Source: an uncultured Streptococcus sp. (GTDB lineage Bacteria; Bacillota; Bacilli; Lactobacillales; Streptococcaceae). From it: a stretch of 14,441 bases of DNA. The stretch lies in assembly GCF_901875575.1 (NCBI RefSeq), contig NZ_CABFMF010000018.1, forward strand, positions 1 through 14,441, in the 5' to 3' direction. Both the position numbers and the translations under genes were made by a program. Shown here in pieces: positions 6,592-13,157 of the stretch (position 1 is its first letter; every line of letters starts with the position of its first letter). A model generated the notes under the pieces. The model worked only from the letters and a program-made list of their open reading frames with translations, ran no database searches and was not told the DNA's origin.

Positions 6592-6780
6592 GTGTACGAC
6601 GGGCATGTCGTGCATCTGAGGTGTAAGTCCTTCGTGGGCACCCGCGAAAAACGTGGACTGGTTTCGTGTTTGGATTATTACCTTGAACGACATGCGTTAA
6701 AAGTTAGTTGAACAGCCGTATACCGAACGGCACATACGGTGGTGTGAGAGGGGCTAGAGATTATCCCCTACTCGATTTGT
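6592..6780 (+). mobile_element. Group II intron remnant (domain I fragment plus domains V and VI), no ORF
   Basis: The 3' part shows intron domain V: an AGC triad (6714-6716), a lower stem CCGTA with TACGG (6716-6720, 6735-6739), a two-base bulge and a GAAC-type tip. Domain VI follows, with GGGG (6750-6753) pairing to CCCC and the branch-site context CCCCTACTCGAT. The 5' part has GACGGGCATGTCGTGC and GAGGTGTAAGTCC, which I associate with group II domain I. Total length is about 190 bases, against roughly 600 for a minimal intron and 2 kb or more with a reverse transcriptase, so most of the core is missing. Splicing is unlikely. The left end is exactly at a terminator T run. Group IIC introns insert after terminators, but the class here is not established. 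Confidence 0.7.
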
Positions 6781-6849
6781 GATACTTCTTTCAAGGAATA
6801 TTTGGTAGGATTGGAGTGAAAAAAGATTAACTAGGAAAGAAGGAAGTAT

Positions 6850-7260
6850 ATGGAAGCCATTTATCAACGTGATTCGGATCAAGATGGACTGACTGATGCT
6901 CAAGAATTGGCGCTAGGCACCAATCCTCTTAGCGCAGATTCTGATGGTGATGGTCGTTCAGATTTAGTGGAAGTAGAAGAAGGAACCAATCCCTTAGAAA
7001 AGGATTTACAAGACATAGACAAAACAAGTCTAACCGAACCGTCATCAGTATTTATGGAAATGAAACAAAAGATTTCAGATATGATGGAGAGTCACTACAA
7101 GGAATTTATACAGGCTCTGATTAGTATTGAAACAGGGATTGAAAACCAACAAGATCTTGAAGACTTATATACTTACTACATGAGAACAGATGCCGTTTCT
7201 CTTTTGTCTAGTGATTTAGAAACCAGTCCTCAAGAGGTTGAAATGGAGATAGAGTTGTAG
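6850..7260 (+). CDS. Protein with two thrombospondin type 3-like calcium loops
   Basis: A 136-residue acidic protein. Residues about 8-50 hold two repeats of the form DSDxDGxTDxxE...GTNP (DSDQDGLTDAQE and DSDGDGRSDLVE, each followed by GTNPL), the calcium-binding pattern of thrombospondin type 3 or EF-hand-like loops. The remainder (about 55-136) is helical and acidic and matches nothing I know. There is no signal peptide, membrane segment or sorting motif, which is odd for this repeat type. The ATG follows AAGGAAG and an in-frame stop lies just upstream, so this is not the visible tail of a longer protein. Similar proteins are, to my recollection, found in streptococcal integrative elements. 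Function unknown. Confidence 0.7.
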   Translation: MEAIYQRDSDQDGLTDAQELALGTNPLSADSDGDGRSDLVEVEEGTNPLEKDLQDIDKTSLTEPSSVFMEMKQKISDMMESHYKEFIQALISIETGIENQQDLEDLYTYYMRTDAVSLLSSDLETSPQEVEMEIEL

Positions 7261-7307
7261 GGGAATCATGTGATTCTCCTATTTTCGTATAGATGAAAGG
7301 AGCGAGT

Positions 7308-7343
7308 ATGGAAGTAATGGAATTATTGGCTATGTTTCTTTAA
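7308..7343 (+). pseudogene. Truncated ORF with strong ribosome binding site
   Basis: An 11-codon ORF (MEVMELLAMFL) begins 6 bases after AAAGGAG, a complete translation start, then stops and is followed by more stops. It lies 47 bases past the calcium-loop gene. It looks like the 5' end of a following gene removed by a deletion, though a tiny functional peptide cannot be excluded. Confidence 0.4.
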
Positions 7344-7614
7344 TAATGATGAAATGATTCTTGATAAAGTATAGTACAAGATTTACTAGTTGGAATTGAT
7401 AGTCGTAAGAAAATTAACTAAGTATAGCAAAAAGCATCATATCAAGGTAGGTTAGACTTGATATGATGCTTTTTATAATGTTGAAGAATCCCTTTTCATT
7501 ATGAACAAGTGATTATCTTTGAAAATGATAGGCATTTGATATATTTTAAACTATACCAAATACTCTAGGATAAGGTTCTAAACCTTCAGAATACAATTTA
7601 ATTTCCCCAATACC
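7344..7614. other. Intergenic stretch between accessory block and conserved chromosome
   Basis: Apart from the strong hairpin at 7429-7474, no gene is visible. On the minus strand, 7549-7614 is an open 22-codon extension in frame behind the DUF1827 stop codon (ending YSEGLEPYPRVFGIV), perhaps decayed coding sequence. The right end of the accessory block probably lies in this stretch. Confidence 0.5.
7429..7474. terminator. Strong bidirectional terminator
   Basis: A perfect 18-bp inverted repeat, AAAAAGCATCATATCAAG (7429-7446) with its complement at 7457-7474, has a 10-base loop. T runs on both strands let it serve the plus-strand genes on its left and the minus-strand DUF1827 gene on its right. 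Confidence 0.9.
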
Positions 7615-7914
7615 TTATTTTGTAGGAATCGATATCTCAATCAATTTCTCTGAATAAAGTGTTTTAATATTTGCCTCATCAATAGTTTCTTTGCTAATTT
7701 TCCGTTTCAAGAAAAAATCTTGAATGGCTTCGATTTCAGGTTCGCGAATAGCACGATGTTTATTTGAGATGAGGATTTCATAGTGAAGCGGTGCTTGGGT
7801 AAAAATGACATCTGTATTTCCTGCAGAATAGACCTCAACAAGCGTTGCATCAGTACTTTCTAGCTGGCTCTTAACAAGATGAGAATGTGAATTAGTCGTA
7901 TTGATAAGCTTCAT
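7615..7914 (-). CDS. DUF1827 family protein
   Basis: A 99-residue small soluble protein that I recognise as DUF1827, restricted largely to streptococci, enterococci and relatives; its start MKLINTTNSHSHLVKSQL is characteristic. Biochemical function is unknown. The length is the usual one. The start is ATG with GGAGGAAAC upstream and a separate extended -10 promoter. It lies behind the NUDIX gene on the same strand. The frame stays open for 22 codons past the stop, so a point mutation may have created the stop, or the extension may be chance. Confidence 0.85.
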   Translation of the reverse strand: MKLINTTNSHSHLVKSQLESTDATLVEVYSAGNTDVIFTQAPLHYEILISNKHRAIREPEIEAIQDFFLKRKISKETIDEANIKTLYSEKLIEISIPTK

Positions 7915-7940
7915 ACTGTTTCCTCCAATTTTCTAACACT

Positions 7941-7949
7941 ATTATAGCA
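7941..7949 (-). promoter_or_regulatory. Extended -10 promoter of the DUF1827 gene
   Basis: On the minus strand TGCTATAAT is a perfect extended -10, 26 bases before the ATG. There is no clear -35, which extended -10 promoters can do without. Confidence 0.6.
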
Positions 7950-7972
7950 CTTTTTGAAGAAAAATATTTGTT

Positions 7973-8425
7973 TTAGTTAATCTCATACAGTTTTTTCCAA
8001 GATTCAATTGCCCATTTATGGCTCCCTCGCTTAAGATTTTCAATTGCCTGATTTATTGGGAACCATGCAATATGATTAAAGTCTTCTAGGGGCTTTTGTA
8101 CTTCTTTAAAAGAAGTGGCTTCATAGAGATAGGCAGGGTTATAATAGTAGGTGTCGCGGTGACGGGAATAAAAATACTCATCAGCCTGACCAAAGTAAGT
8201 ACCGATTTCAGCTGTAAAGCCAAGTTCTTCAAGCAGCTCACGTTTAAGTGCTTCTTGATGATTTTCGCCAGCTTCAATCTCTCCACCGGGTAAGAACCAG
8301 GCACCGTTTGGAGCTTGTACGAGAACAATTTGTTGTTTCGTTTTGTCAGGTATAACGGCGTATACGCCATATCTGGATAGGTAGTTTATATTTTCTTTTT
8401 TTTCACCAAAAGTTGGGTTTACCAT
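7973..8425 (-). CDS. NUDIX hydrolase
   Basis: A 150-residue protein of the NUDIX superfamily. The Nudix box is complete at about residues 47-70: GGEIEAGENHQEALKRELLEELGF in two parts, with the RELLEE glutamates that bind the metal. Such enzymes cleave nucleoside diphosphates linked to another group; the exact substrate (for example an oxidised nucleotide or ADP-sugar) cannot be told. It is cytoplasmic and of normal length. The ATG follows GAGGAAT. It has a strong promoter of its own and is separated from clpE by a terminator. No terminator is seen after it, so it may read through into DUF1827. Confidence 0.9.
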   Translation of the reverse strand: MVNPTFGEKKENINYLSRYGVYAVIPDKTKQQIVLVQAPNGAWFLPGGEIEAGENHQEALKRELLEELGFTAEIGTYFGQADEYFYSRHRDTYYYNPAYLYEATSFKEVQKPLEDFNHIAWFPINQAIENLKRGSHKWAIESWKKLYEIN

Positions 8426-8459
8426 AATTTATTCCTCATTATCAAGTATCTTTACTATT

Positions 8460-8488
8460 ATCATAATGCACTAAAGGCAAGGTGTCAA
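8460..8488 (-). promoter_or_regulatory. Promoter of the NUDIX gene
   Basis: On the minus strand a perfect TTGACA (8483-8488), a 17-base spacer and TATGAT (8460-8465) lie shortly before the gene. Confidence 0.75.
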
Positions 8489-8504
8489 GTGGCTAGTAAT
8501 CATT

Positions 8505-8546
8505 TTAGAAAAAATAGAACAGAGACGATTAACACCTCTGTTCTAT
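8505..8546 (-). terminator. Terminator of clpE
   Basis: ATAGAACAGAG (8514-8524) and CTCTGTTCTAT (8536-8546) form a perfect 11-bp stem. On the minus strand the hairpin is followed by a T-rich tract (8505-8514). It starts 8 bases after the clpE stop. Confidence 0.9.
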
Positions 8547-8553
8547 ATATGTT

Positions 8554-10812
8554 TTATTCATTTTCAGAAATTTTATTTTCAACTTTTTTTGCAGACTTGA
8601 TTTGAATTTTACCATTACTTGTCATGACTGCCTTGAGGTCTTTCTCACTTGGATTTTCAAGGTAGTAATCAGTGATAGAGTCTTCAATATAGTCTTGAAT
8701 AGTCCTGCGGAGTGGACGAGCCCCCATTTTTGGATCATATCCTAAGTCAACTAATTTTTCTTTGACCTTGTCTGTCACATCAAGGTGGATATTATTGCTA
8801 GAAAGGCGTTTGTTCACATCTGCTAGCATGAGTTCAACGATTTGAAGGAGGTTGTCCTTGCTGAGAGCTTTAAATTCAATGATCCCGTCAAAACGGTTCA
8901 TAAACTCTGGGCTAAAGAAGTTGCCTAGTTCCCCAAGAACAGAGTTGGTGCGTCCTTCTCGAGCAGCTCCAAAACCAACGCTGGCTTCTGATTTTCCTGT
9001 TCCAGCATTTGAGGTCATGATAATAATGGCATCTTTAAAGCTAACAGTTCGTCCTTGTCCATCTGTCAAACGACCATCATCTAAGACCTGAAGAAACATG
9101 TGCATGACATCTGGATGAGCTTTTTCAATTTCATCTAGTAGAATAAGTGAGTATGGATTTCTGCGGACTTTTTCAGTTAATTGCCCAGCTTCATCATAGC
9201 CGACATAGCCTGGGGGAGCCCCAACAAGTTTAGCAACACTGTGTTTCTCCATGTATTCACTCATATCAAAGCGAATCATGCTGTCAGAAGAACCAAAGAG
9301 TTCAATGGCAAGCTGTTTAGAAAGCTCTGTTTTTCCGACACCAGTTGGCCCAACAAAGAGGAAACTACCGATTGGACGATTAGGAGTACCGAGTCCCACA
9401 CGATTACGGCGGATAGCTTTCGCAATTTTATCTACAGCCTCGTCCTGTCCAATAACATGAGCTTTTAGGTCTTCAGCAAGATGGATAAGCTGAGACTGTT
9501 CTTTTTCTTTAAGATCGCCAACAGGGATATTTGTTTTTTGCTCGATAATATATTCAATTGTTTTTTCGCTGATGATAGGCGTATCTTGGTCTGTCACCTT
9601 GTTTTTTTGCATTTCCTTATATTTTGCAATCTGATCACGGAAATAGGCAGCTTTTTCAAAATCTTCATCTCGTGTAGCTTGAGACTTGAGATTTTCAGCT
9701 TCAATCAAGCGTTGATCAATTACTTTTGGATCTACAAAGTTTAAGGTCAAGTTCATCTTAGATCCTGCTTCATCCAGAAGGTCGATCGCTTTATCTGGTA
9801 GGAAACGGTCTTGGATATAACGATTGGACAGAGTAGCAGCTGCTTCAATAGCACTATCCGTATAATGAACGTGATGGTAGTCTTCGTATTTCTTTTGGAT
9901 ACCTTTTAGGATGGTAATCGTTTCTTCAACAGTTGGTTCATCAACTTTGACGGGTTGCATACGACGCTCAAGGGCAGCATCCTTTTCAATAATCCGGTAT
10001 TCGTTGAGAGTAGTAGCTCCTACCAATTGTAACTCACCGCGAGAAAGAGCAGGTTTTAGGATATTACCTGCATCCATATTGCCATCTCCAGCAGAACCTG
10101 CACCGACAATCTCATGGATTTCATCTATAAAGAGAATAATATCATTGCGCCTGCGAATTTCTTCCATGAGTTTTTGCATGCGTTCCTCAAATTGCCCGCG
10201 GATACCAGTTCCTTGAACCAAGCTGACTACATCCAGACGGATGACTTGCTTACCTTGAAGTTTATGGGGAACATCACCATCGACGATTTTTTGAGCTAGG
10301 CCTTCCACTACGGCTGTTTTACCGACACCAGGTTCCCCGATGAGAACGGGATTGTTTTTAGTTCTACGGTTGAGAATTTCGATAACCCGAATAATTTCTT
10401 CATCTCGACCAATAACAGGATCAATATCTCCACGACGGGCAATCTCAGTAATATTGATACCAAATTCCTCTAGAAGGCCTTTTTCTTGGCTTGGGGGTGG
10501 AGTTTGAGCTGGACCACGGTTTTGAGCACCATAGCCACCGTTGCCACCATAGCCACCGCCTGATTGAGTGGGAGGGATAGGAGGAGTATCGTGTGAAGAA
10601 GGTTTAAAATTGTTTAAATCATTTAAAAAGTCACCAAATGGATCAAAATCTCTATTGTTTAAATCGGTCATGCCTTTGAATAGTGTATTATTTGGATCTG
10701 TTTTAATAATTTTATAACAATTTTGACACAAATCAATTTGTTTTTGGTATCCATTATGATTGGTGTAAAGATGAATCGTTGAGTCATTGATTTTGCAGTT
10801 TTGACAAAGCAT
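8554..10812 (-). CDS. clpE: ClpE, ATP-dependent Clp protease ATPase subunit
   Basis: A 752-residue HSP100 unfoldase that feeds substrates to ClpP in stress. In order: an N-terminal zinc finger (C3xxC6 and C29xxC32), which distinguishes ClpE from ClpC; a Pro/Gly-rich linker (76-108); a first AAA+ domain with Walker A GEPGVGKT (159-166) and Walker B ILFIDE (226-231); a UVR-like coiled segment (about 366-402); and a second AAA+ domain with GPTGVGKT (488-495), pore loop GYVGYD (535-540) and LILLDE (556-561). Length is as expected. The ATG follows GAGGTAG. Its promoter has a perfect CtsR operator and a CIRCE-like repeat upstream, so it is clearly heat-shock controlled. Confidence 0.97.
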   Translation of the reverse strand: MLCQNCKINDSTIHLYTNHNGYQKQIDLCQNCYKIIKTDPNNTLFKGMTDLNNRDFDPFGDFLNDLNNFKPSSHDTPPIPPTQSGGGYGGNGGYGAQNRGPAQTPPPSQEKGLLEEFGINITEIARRGDIDPVIGRDEEIIRVIEILNRRTKNNPVLIGEPGVGKTAVVEGLAQKIVDGDVPHKLQGKQVIRLDVVSLVQGTGIRGQFEERMQKLMEEIRRRNDIILFIDEIHEIVGAGSAGDGNMDAGNILKPALSRGELQLVGATTLNEYRIIEKDAALERRMQPVKVDEPTVEETITILKGIQKKYEDYHHVHYTDSAIEAAATLSNRYIQDRFLPDKAIDLLDEAGSKMNLTLNFVDPKVIDQRLIEAENLKSQATRDEDFEKAAYFRDQIAKYKEMQKNKVTDQDTPIISEKTIEYIIEQKTNIPVGDLKEKEQSQLIHLAEDLKAHVIGQDEAVDKIAKAIRRNRVGLGTPNRPIGSFLFVGPTGVGKTELSKQLAIELFGSSDSMIRFDMSEYMEKHSVAKLVGAPPGYVGYDEAGQLTEKVRRNPYSLILLDEIEKAHPDVMHMFLQVLDDGRLTDGQGRTVSFKDAIIIMTSNAGTGKSEASVGFGAAREGRTNSVLGELGNFFSPEFMNRFDGIIEFKALSKDNLLQIVELMLADVNKRLSSNNIHLDVTDKVKEKLVDLGYDPKMGARPLRRTIQDYIEDSITDYYLENPSEKDLKAVMTSNGKIQIKSAKKVENKISENE

Positions 10813-10852
10813 ACATCTACCTCATTTCGTTTTGAATTTAACCTGGCAAAAA

Positions 10853-10869
10853 GGTCAAAAATAGTCAAA
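10853..10869. promoter_or_regulatory. CtsR operator of clpE
   Basis: GGTCAAAAATAGTCAAA matches the CtsR heptad repeat (GGTCAAA, 3 bases, RGTCAAA) at every fixed position. It lies just downstream of the predicted clpE start point, so bound CtsR would block transcription until heat releases it. Confidence 0.92.
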
Positions 10870-10882
10870 ATTCTATACATTC

Positions 10883-10910
10883 ATTATAACAGGATTGAGT
10901 TGTAAAGCAA
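10883..10910 (-). promoter_or_regulatory. clpE promoter
   Basis: On the minus strand TTGCTT (10905-10910), a 16-base spacer and a consensus TATAAT (10883-10888). Transcription should begin near 10876. Confidence 0.7.
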
Positions 10911-10926
10911 GTAAAAAGATTGGATG

Positions 10927-10953
10927 TTGGCACTTTTTATAAAAGAGTGCTAA
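10927..10953. promoter_or_regulatory. CIRCE-like inverted repeat (possible HrcA site) upstream of clpE
   Basis: TTGGCACTT, nine bases, GAGTGCTAA. The right arm equals the CIRCE consensus exactly; the left arm differs from TTAGCACTC at two of nine positions. The 9-9-9 geometry is kept. It lies about 17 bases upstream of the clpE -35. Confidence 0.65.
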
Positions 10954-10979
10954 TAGCATAATAAAAGTAAAAGAAATGT

Positions 10980-11013
10980 AAAAAATCCCTTTTGTGGTGA
11001 CAAAAAGGATTTT
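10980..11013 (-). terminator. Terminator of the DUF1797 gene
   Basis: AAAATCC (10982-10988) pairs with GGATTTT (11007-11013), continued by TTTTGT with ACAAAA across one mismatch. The minus-strand side ends in six Ts. Confidence 0.8.
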
Positions 11014-11051
11014 AGCAAGTTTTAGTAGAAATGTTTTTTACTTTTGTAAAA

Positions 11052-11282
11052 TTAGTAAAGGAGTTCGTAAATCTCCATTGCAATTAGGTCTATGCTATCA
11101 AAGGTATAAGTTTCACGTGCTTCTACATCTCGAAGGGTAAAGAGGGCTCCATTTTCTTCATCATAGCTGTATGCAACTTCTGCAACAACAACTCCTTCAC
11201 GTTCAAAGTTACGTTTTAAATTTCCACCGTCTTTTGTCATTGCCTCTAGACGGTTGATGATTCTAACCAAATGTGATTCCAT
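11052..11282 (-). CDS. DUF1797 (YkuJ-like) family protein
   Basis: A 76-residue soluble protein that I recognise as the DUF1797 family, of which Bacillus subtilis YkuJ is a member. The start MESHLVRIINRLEAM and the segment RETYTFDSIDLIAMEIYELL are typical. Function is unknown. The full length is present. The ATG follows AAGGAG, with its own promoter and terminator, so it is a single-gene unit between clpE and the divergent ABC transporter genes. Confidence 0.87.
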   Translation of the reverse strand: MESHLVRIINRLEAMTKDGGNLKRNFEREGVVVAEVAYSYDEENGALFTLRDVEARETYTFDSIDLIAMEIYELLY

Positions 11283-11312
11283 TTTGATTCTCCTTCATTT
11301 CTTATCGTTACT

Positions 11313-11342
11313 ATTTTACCATAAACAAGGGCATCTTGACTA
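11313..11342 (-). promoter_or_regulatory. Promoter of the DUF1797 gene
   Basis: On the minus strand TAGTCA (11337-11342), an 18-base spacer and TAAAAT (11313-11318), the latter preceded by TGG to give an extended -10. Confidence 0.5.
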
Positions 11343-11395
11343 GAAAAAACTAATATTTCTCACTATTTATAACTTCTAAAAAGATTTTTAAGATA

Positions 11396-11429
11396 AATTC
11401 AACAAAGCGTTGCATTTTAATTCAACAAA
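11396..11429. repeat. Two 11-bp direct repeats around the ABC transporter -35
   Basis: AATTCAACAAA occurs at 11396-11406 and 11419-11429, 23 bases apart, about two helical turns. One copy lies just upstream of the -35 and one in the spacer, so a regulator bound to both would sit on the promoter. They do not resemble CodY or GlnR boxes. Confidence 0.6.
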
Positions 11430-11438
11430 TGTTATAAT
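11410..11438 (+). promoter_or_regulatory. Promoter of the amino acid ABC transporter operon
   Basis: TTGCAT (11410-11415), a 17-base spacer and TATAAT (11433-11438) preceded by TGT, an extended -10. A leader of about 27 bases with AAGAAGG follows. Confidence 0.8.
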
Positions 11439-11471
11439 CATACAGTATTCTATTTAAGAAGGTGTTTTTAT

Positions 11472-12155
11472 ATGAATTTTTCGTTTTTACCGAAGTATTT
11501 GCCCTATTTTAACTATGGTGCTATTGTAACAGTATTCATTTCCATCTGTGTTGTATTTTTGGGGACTATTTTGGGTGTTGTCTTGGCTTTTGGGCAACGT
11601 TCAAAGTTTAAACCACTTGTATGGCTTGCAAATTTGTACGTTTGGATTTTTCGTGGGACACCGATGATGGTTCAGATTATGATTGCCTTTGCTCTTATGC
11701 ATATCAATGCTCCGACTATTCAGGTTGGGATTTTGGGTGTTGATCTGTCTCGTCTGATTCCAGGGATTTTGATTATTTCTATGAACAGTGGTGCTTATGT
11801 TTCTGAAACGGTCCGTGCTGGGATCAATGCTGTTCCTAAAGGCCAGTTAGAGGCGGCCTATTCTTTAGGGATTCGTCCTAAAAATGCTATGCGCTATGTG
11901 ATTTTGCCGCAAGCTATCAAAAATATCTTGCCAGCATTGGGGAACGAATTTATCACCATTATCAAGGATAGTTCCCTCTTATCAGCTATTGGTGTCATGG
12001 AGTTGTGGAATGGGGCTACAACAGTTTCTACAACAACCTATCTACCTCTGACACCACTTTTATTTGCAGCCTTTTACTACTTGATTATGACTTCTATTTT
12101 GACAGTAGCCTTGAAAGCTTTTGAAAAACGTATGGGACAAGGAGATAAGAAATAA
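11472..12155 (+). CDS. Polar amino acid ABC transporter permease
   Basis: A 227-residue membrane protein of the HisMQ/GlnP permease family with about five membrane segments. The family's cytoplasmic coupling motif is visible at about 127-150 (EAAYSLGIRPKNAMRYVILP), and the conserved FRGTP (60-64) follows the second helix. It forms the membrane channel and is energised by the ATPase encoded immediately downstream; its stop and the next ATG share one base (TAATG). Length is typical of a permease without a fused binding domain. Substrate, probably glutamine, glutamate, arginine or cystine, cannot be decided. No binding-protein gene is linked here. Confidence 0.92.
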   Translation: MNFSFLPKYLPYFNYGAIVTVFISICVVFLGTILGVVLAFGQRSKFKPLVWLANLYVWIFRGTPMMVQIMIAFALMHINAPTIQVGILGVDLSRLIPGILIISMNSGAYVSETVRAGINAVPKGQLEAAYSLGIRPKNAMRYVILPQAIKNILPALGNEFITIIKDSSLLSAIGVMELWNGATTVSTTTYLPLTPLLFAAFYYLIMTSILTVALKAFEKRMGQGDKK

Positions 12156-12889
12156 TGACAGATACCTTGATAAAAATTGAAAATTTACATAAATCCTTTG
12201 GAAAGAATGAAGTATTGAAGGGCATCAACCTCGAGATTAAAAGAGGAGAAGTTGTCGTTATCATCGGTCCTTCAGGGAGCGGGAAATCTACCTTGCTTCG
12301 CTCTATGAATTTGTTGGAAGAAGCGAGCCAGGGGAAGGTTATCTTTGAGGGAGTCGATATTACGGACAAGAAGAATGACCTCTTTGCCATGCGTGAGAAG
12401 ATGGGGATGGTTTTCCAACAATTCAATCTCTTTCCTAATATGACTGTGATGGAAAATATCACCTTGTCTCCTATCAAGACCAAAGGTGAAAGTAAGGAAG
12501 TTGCTGAGAAGAGAGCCCAGGAACTTTTGGAAAAAGTTGGTTTACCAGATAAGGCAACTGCTTATCCACAGAGTTTGTCAGGTGGCCAGCAACAACGGAT
12601 TGCTATTGCGCGTGGTTTGGCCATGGAACCGGATGTTTTGCTCTTTGATGAGCCGACTTCAGCTCTGGATCCCGAAATGGTAGGTGAGGTACTGGCTGTT
12701 ATGCAAGACCTAGCCAAATCAGGAATGACAATGGTTATCGTAACACATGAGATGGGATTTGCCCGTGAGGTGGCAGACCGTGTCATCTTTATGGCAGACG
12801 GTGTGGTTGTGGAAGACGGGACACCTGAACAGATTTTTGAACAAACCCAAGAACAAAGGACTAAAGATTTCTTGAGTAAGGTTTTGTAA
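12155..12889 (+). CDS. Polar amino acid ABC transporter ATP-binding protein
   Basis: A 244-residue ATPase of the GlnQ/HisP family. All motifs are intact: Walker A GPSGSGKST (38-46), Q-loop VFQQFNLFPNMTV (86-98), signature LSGGQQQR (141-148), Walker B VLLFDEP (161-167) and the switch histidine in VTHEM (196-200). Two copies should drive the permease encoded just before it, with which it is translationally coupled. A terminator follows, so the operon has two genes and the solute-binding protein must come from another locus. Confidence 0.95.
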   Translation: MTDTLIKIENLHKSFGKNEVLKGINLEIKRGEVVVIIGPSGSGKSTLLRSMNLLEEASQGKVIFEGVDITDKKNDLFAMREKMGMVFQQFNLFPNMTVMENITLSPIKTKGESKEVAEKRAQELLEKVGLPDKATAYPQSLSGGQQQRIAIARGLAMEPDVLLFDEPTSALDPEMVGEVLAVMQDLAKSGMTMVIVTHEMGFAREVADRVIFMADGVVVEDGTPEQIFEQTQEQRTKDFLSKVL

Positions 12890-12958
12890 AATAAGAGATT
12901 TTTTAGGAAACCATTAAATATCATCTTTTATTTTAGAAAAAATGAAGTAAACATATTC

Positions 12959-13004
12959 AAAGGATTGAATTTTGATGTATGTCGAAATCAATCCTTTTCT
13001 TTTA
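12959..13004 (+). terminator. Terminator of the ABC transporter operon
   Basis: AAAGGATTGA (12959-12968) pairs with TCAATCCTTT (12988-12997), followed by TCTTTT. Confidence 0.85.
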
Positions 13005-13043
13005 CCTACAATAGCATAAAATTGTGCAAAATAGTCCTAAAAA

Positions 13044-13052
13044 TGGTATAAT
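13044..13052 (+). promoter_or_regulatory. metK promoter (extended -10)
   Basis: TGGTATAAT is a perfect extended -10. The best upstream match, TTGTGC at 13022-13027, is spaced 19 bases away and weak. RNA should begin near 13059, at the first base of the riboswitch P1 stem. Confidence 0.75.
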
Positions 13053-13058
13053 GATGTG

Positions 13059-13151
13059 GTTATATAGTCCCGATAAGATGGTAGGCATTCATCAATAGTT
13101 GATTTCCTACCAGTACTTTGTAACTCTATAACACTATTTTAAAGGGGGGAC
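13059..13151 (+). promoter_or_regulatory. SMK-box (SAM-III) riboswitch of metK
   Basis: The leader fits the SMK box that controls metK translation in Lactobacillales. A closing stem pairs GTTATA (13059-13064) with TATAAC (13127-13132). An anti-Shine-Dalgarno GTCCC (13067-13071) can pair with GGGAC (13147-13151) inside the metK ribosome binding site. A central hairpin pairs TGGTAGG (13079-13085) with CCTACCA (13106-13112) and has an inner ATCAA/TTGAT extension. When SAM is bound, the ribosome binding site should be hidden, giving end-product control. Confidence 0.88.
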
Positions 13152-13157
13152 ATTTTT

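Noticed and set aside
8852..10299. Several plus-strand ORFs inside clpE
   Set aside because: They are shadows of clpE codon usage in the opposite frames, without start signals.
12094..12924. Minus-strand ORFs opposite the ABC transporter ATPase
   Set aside because: Antisense shadows of a gene with all catalytic motifs intact.
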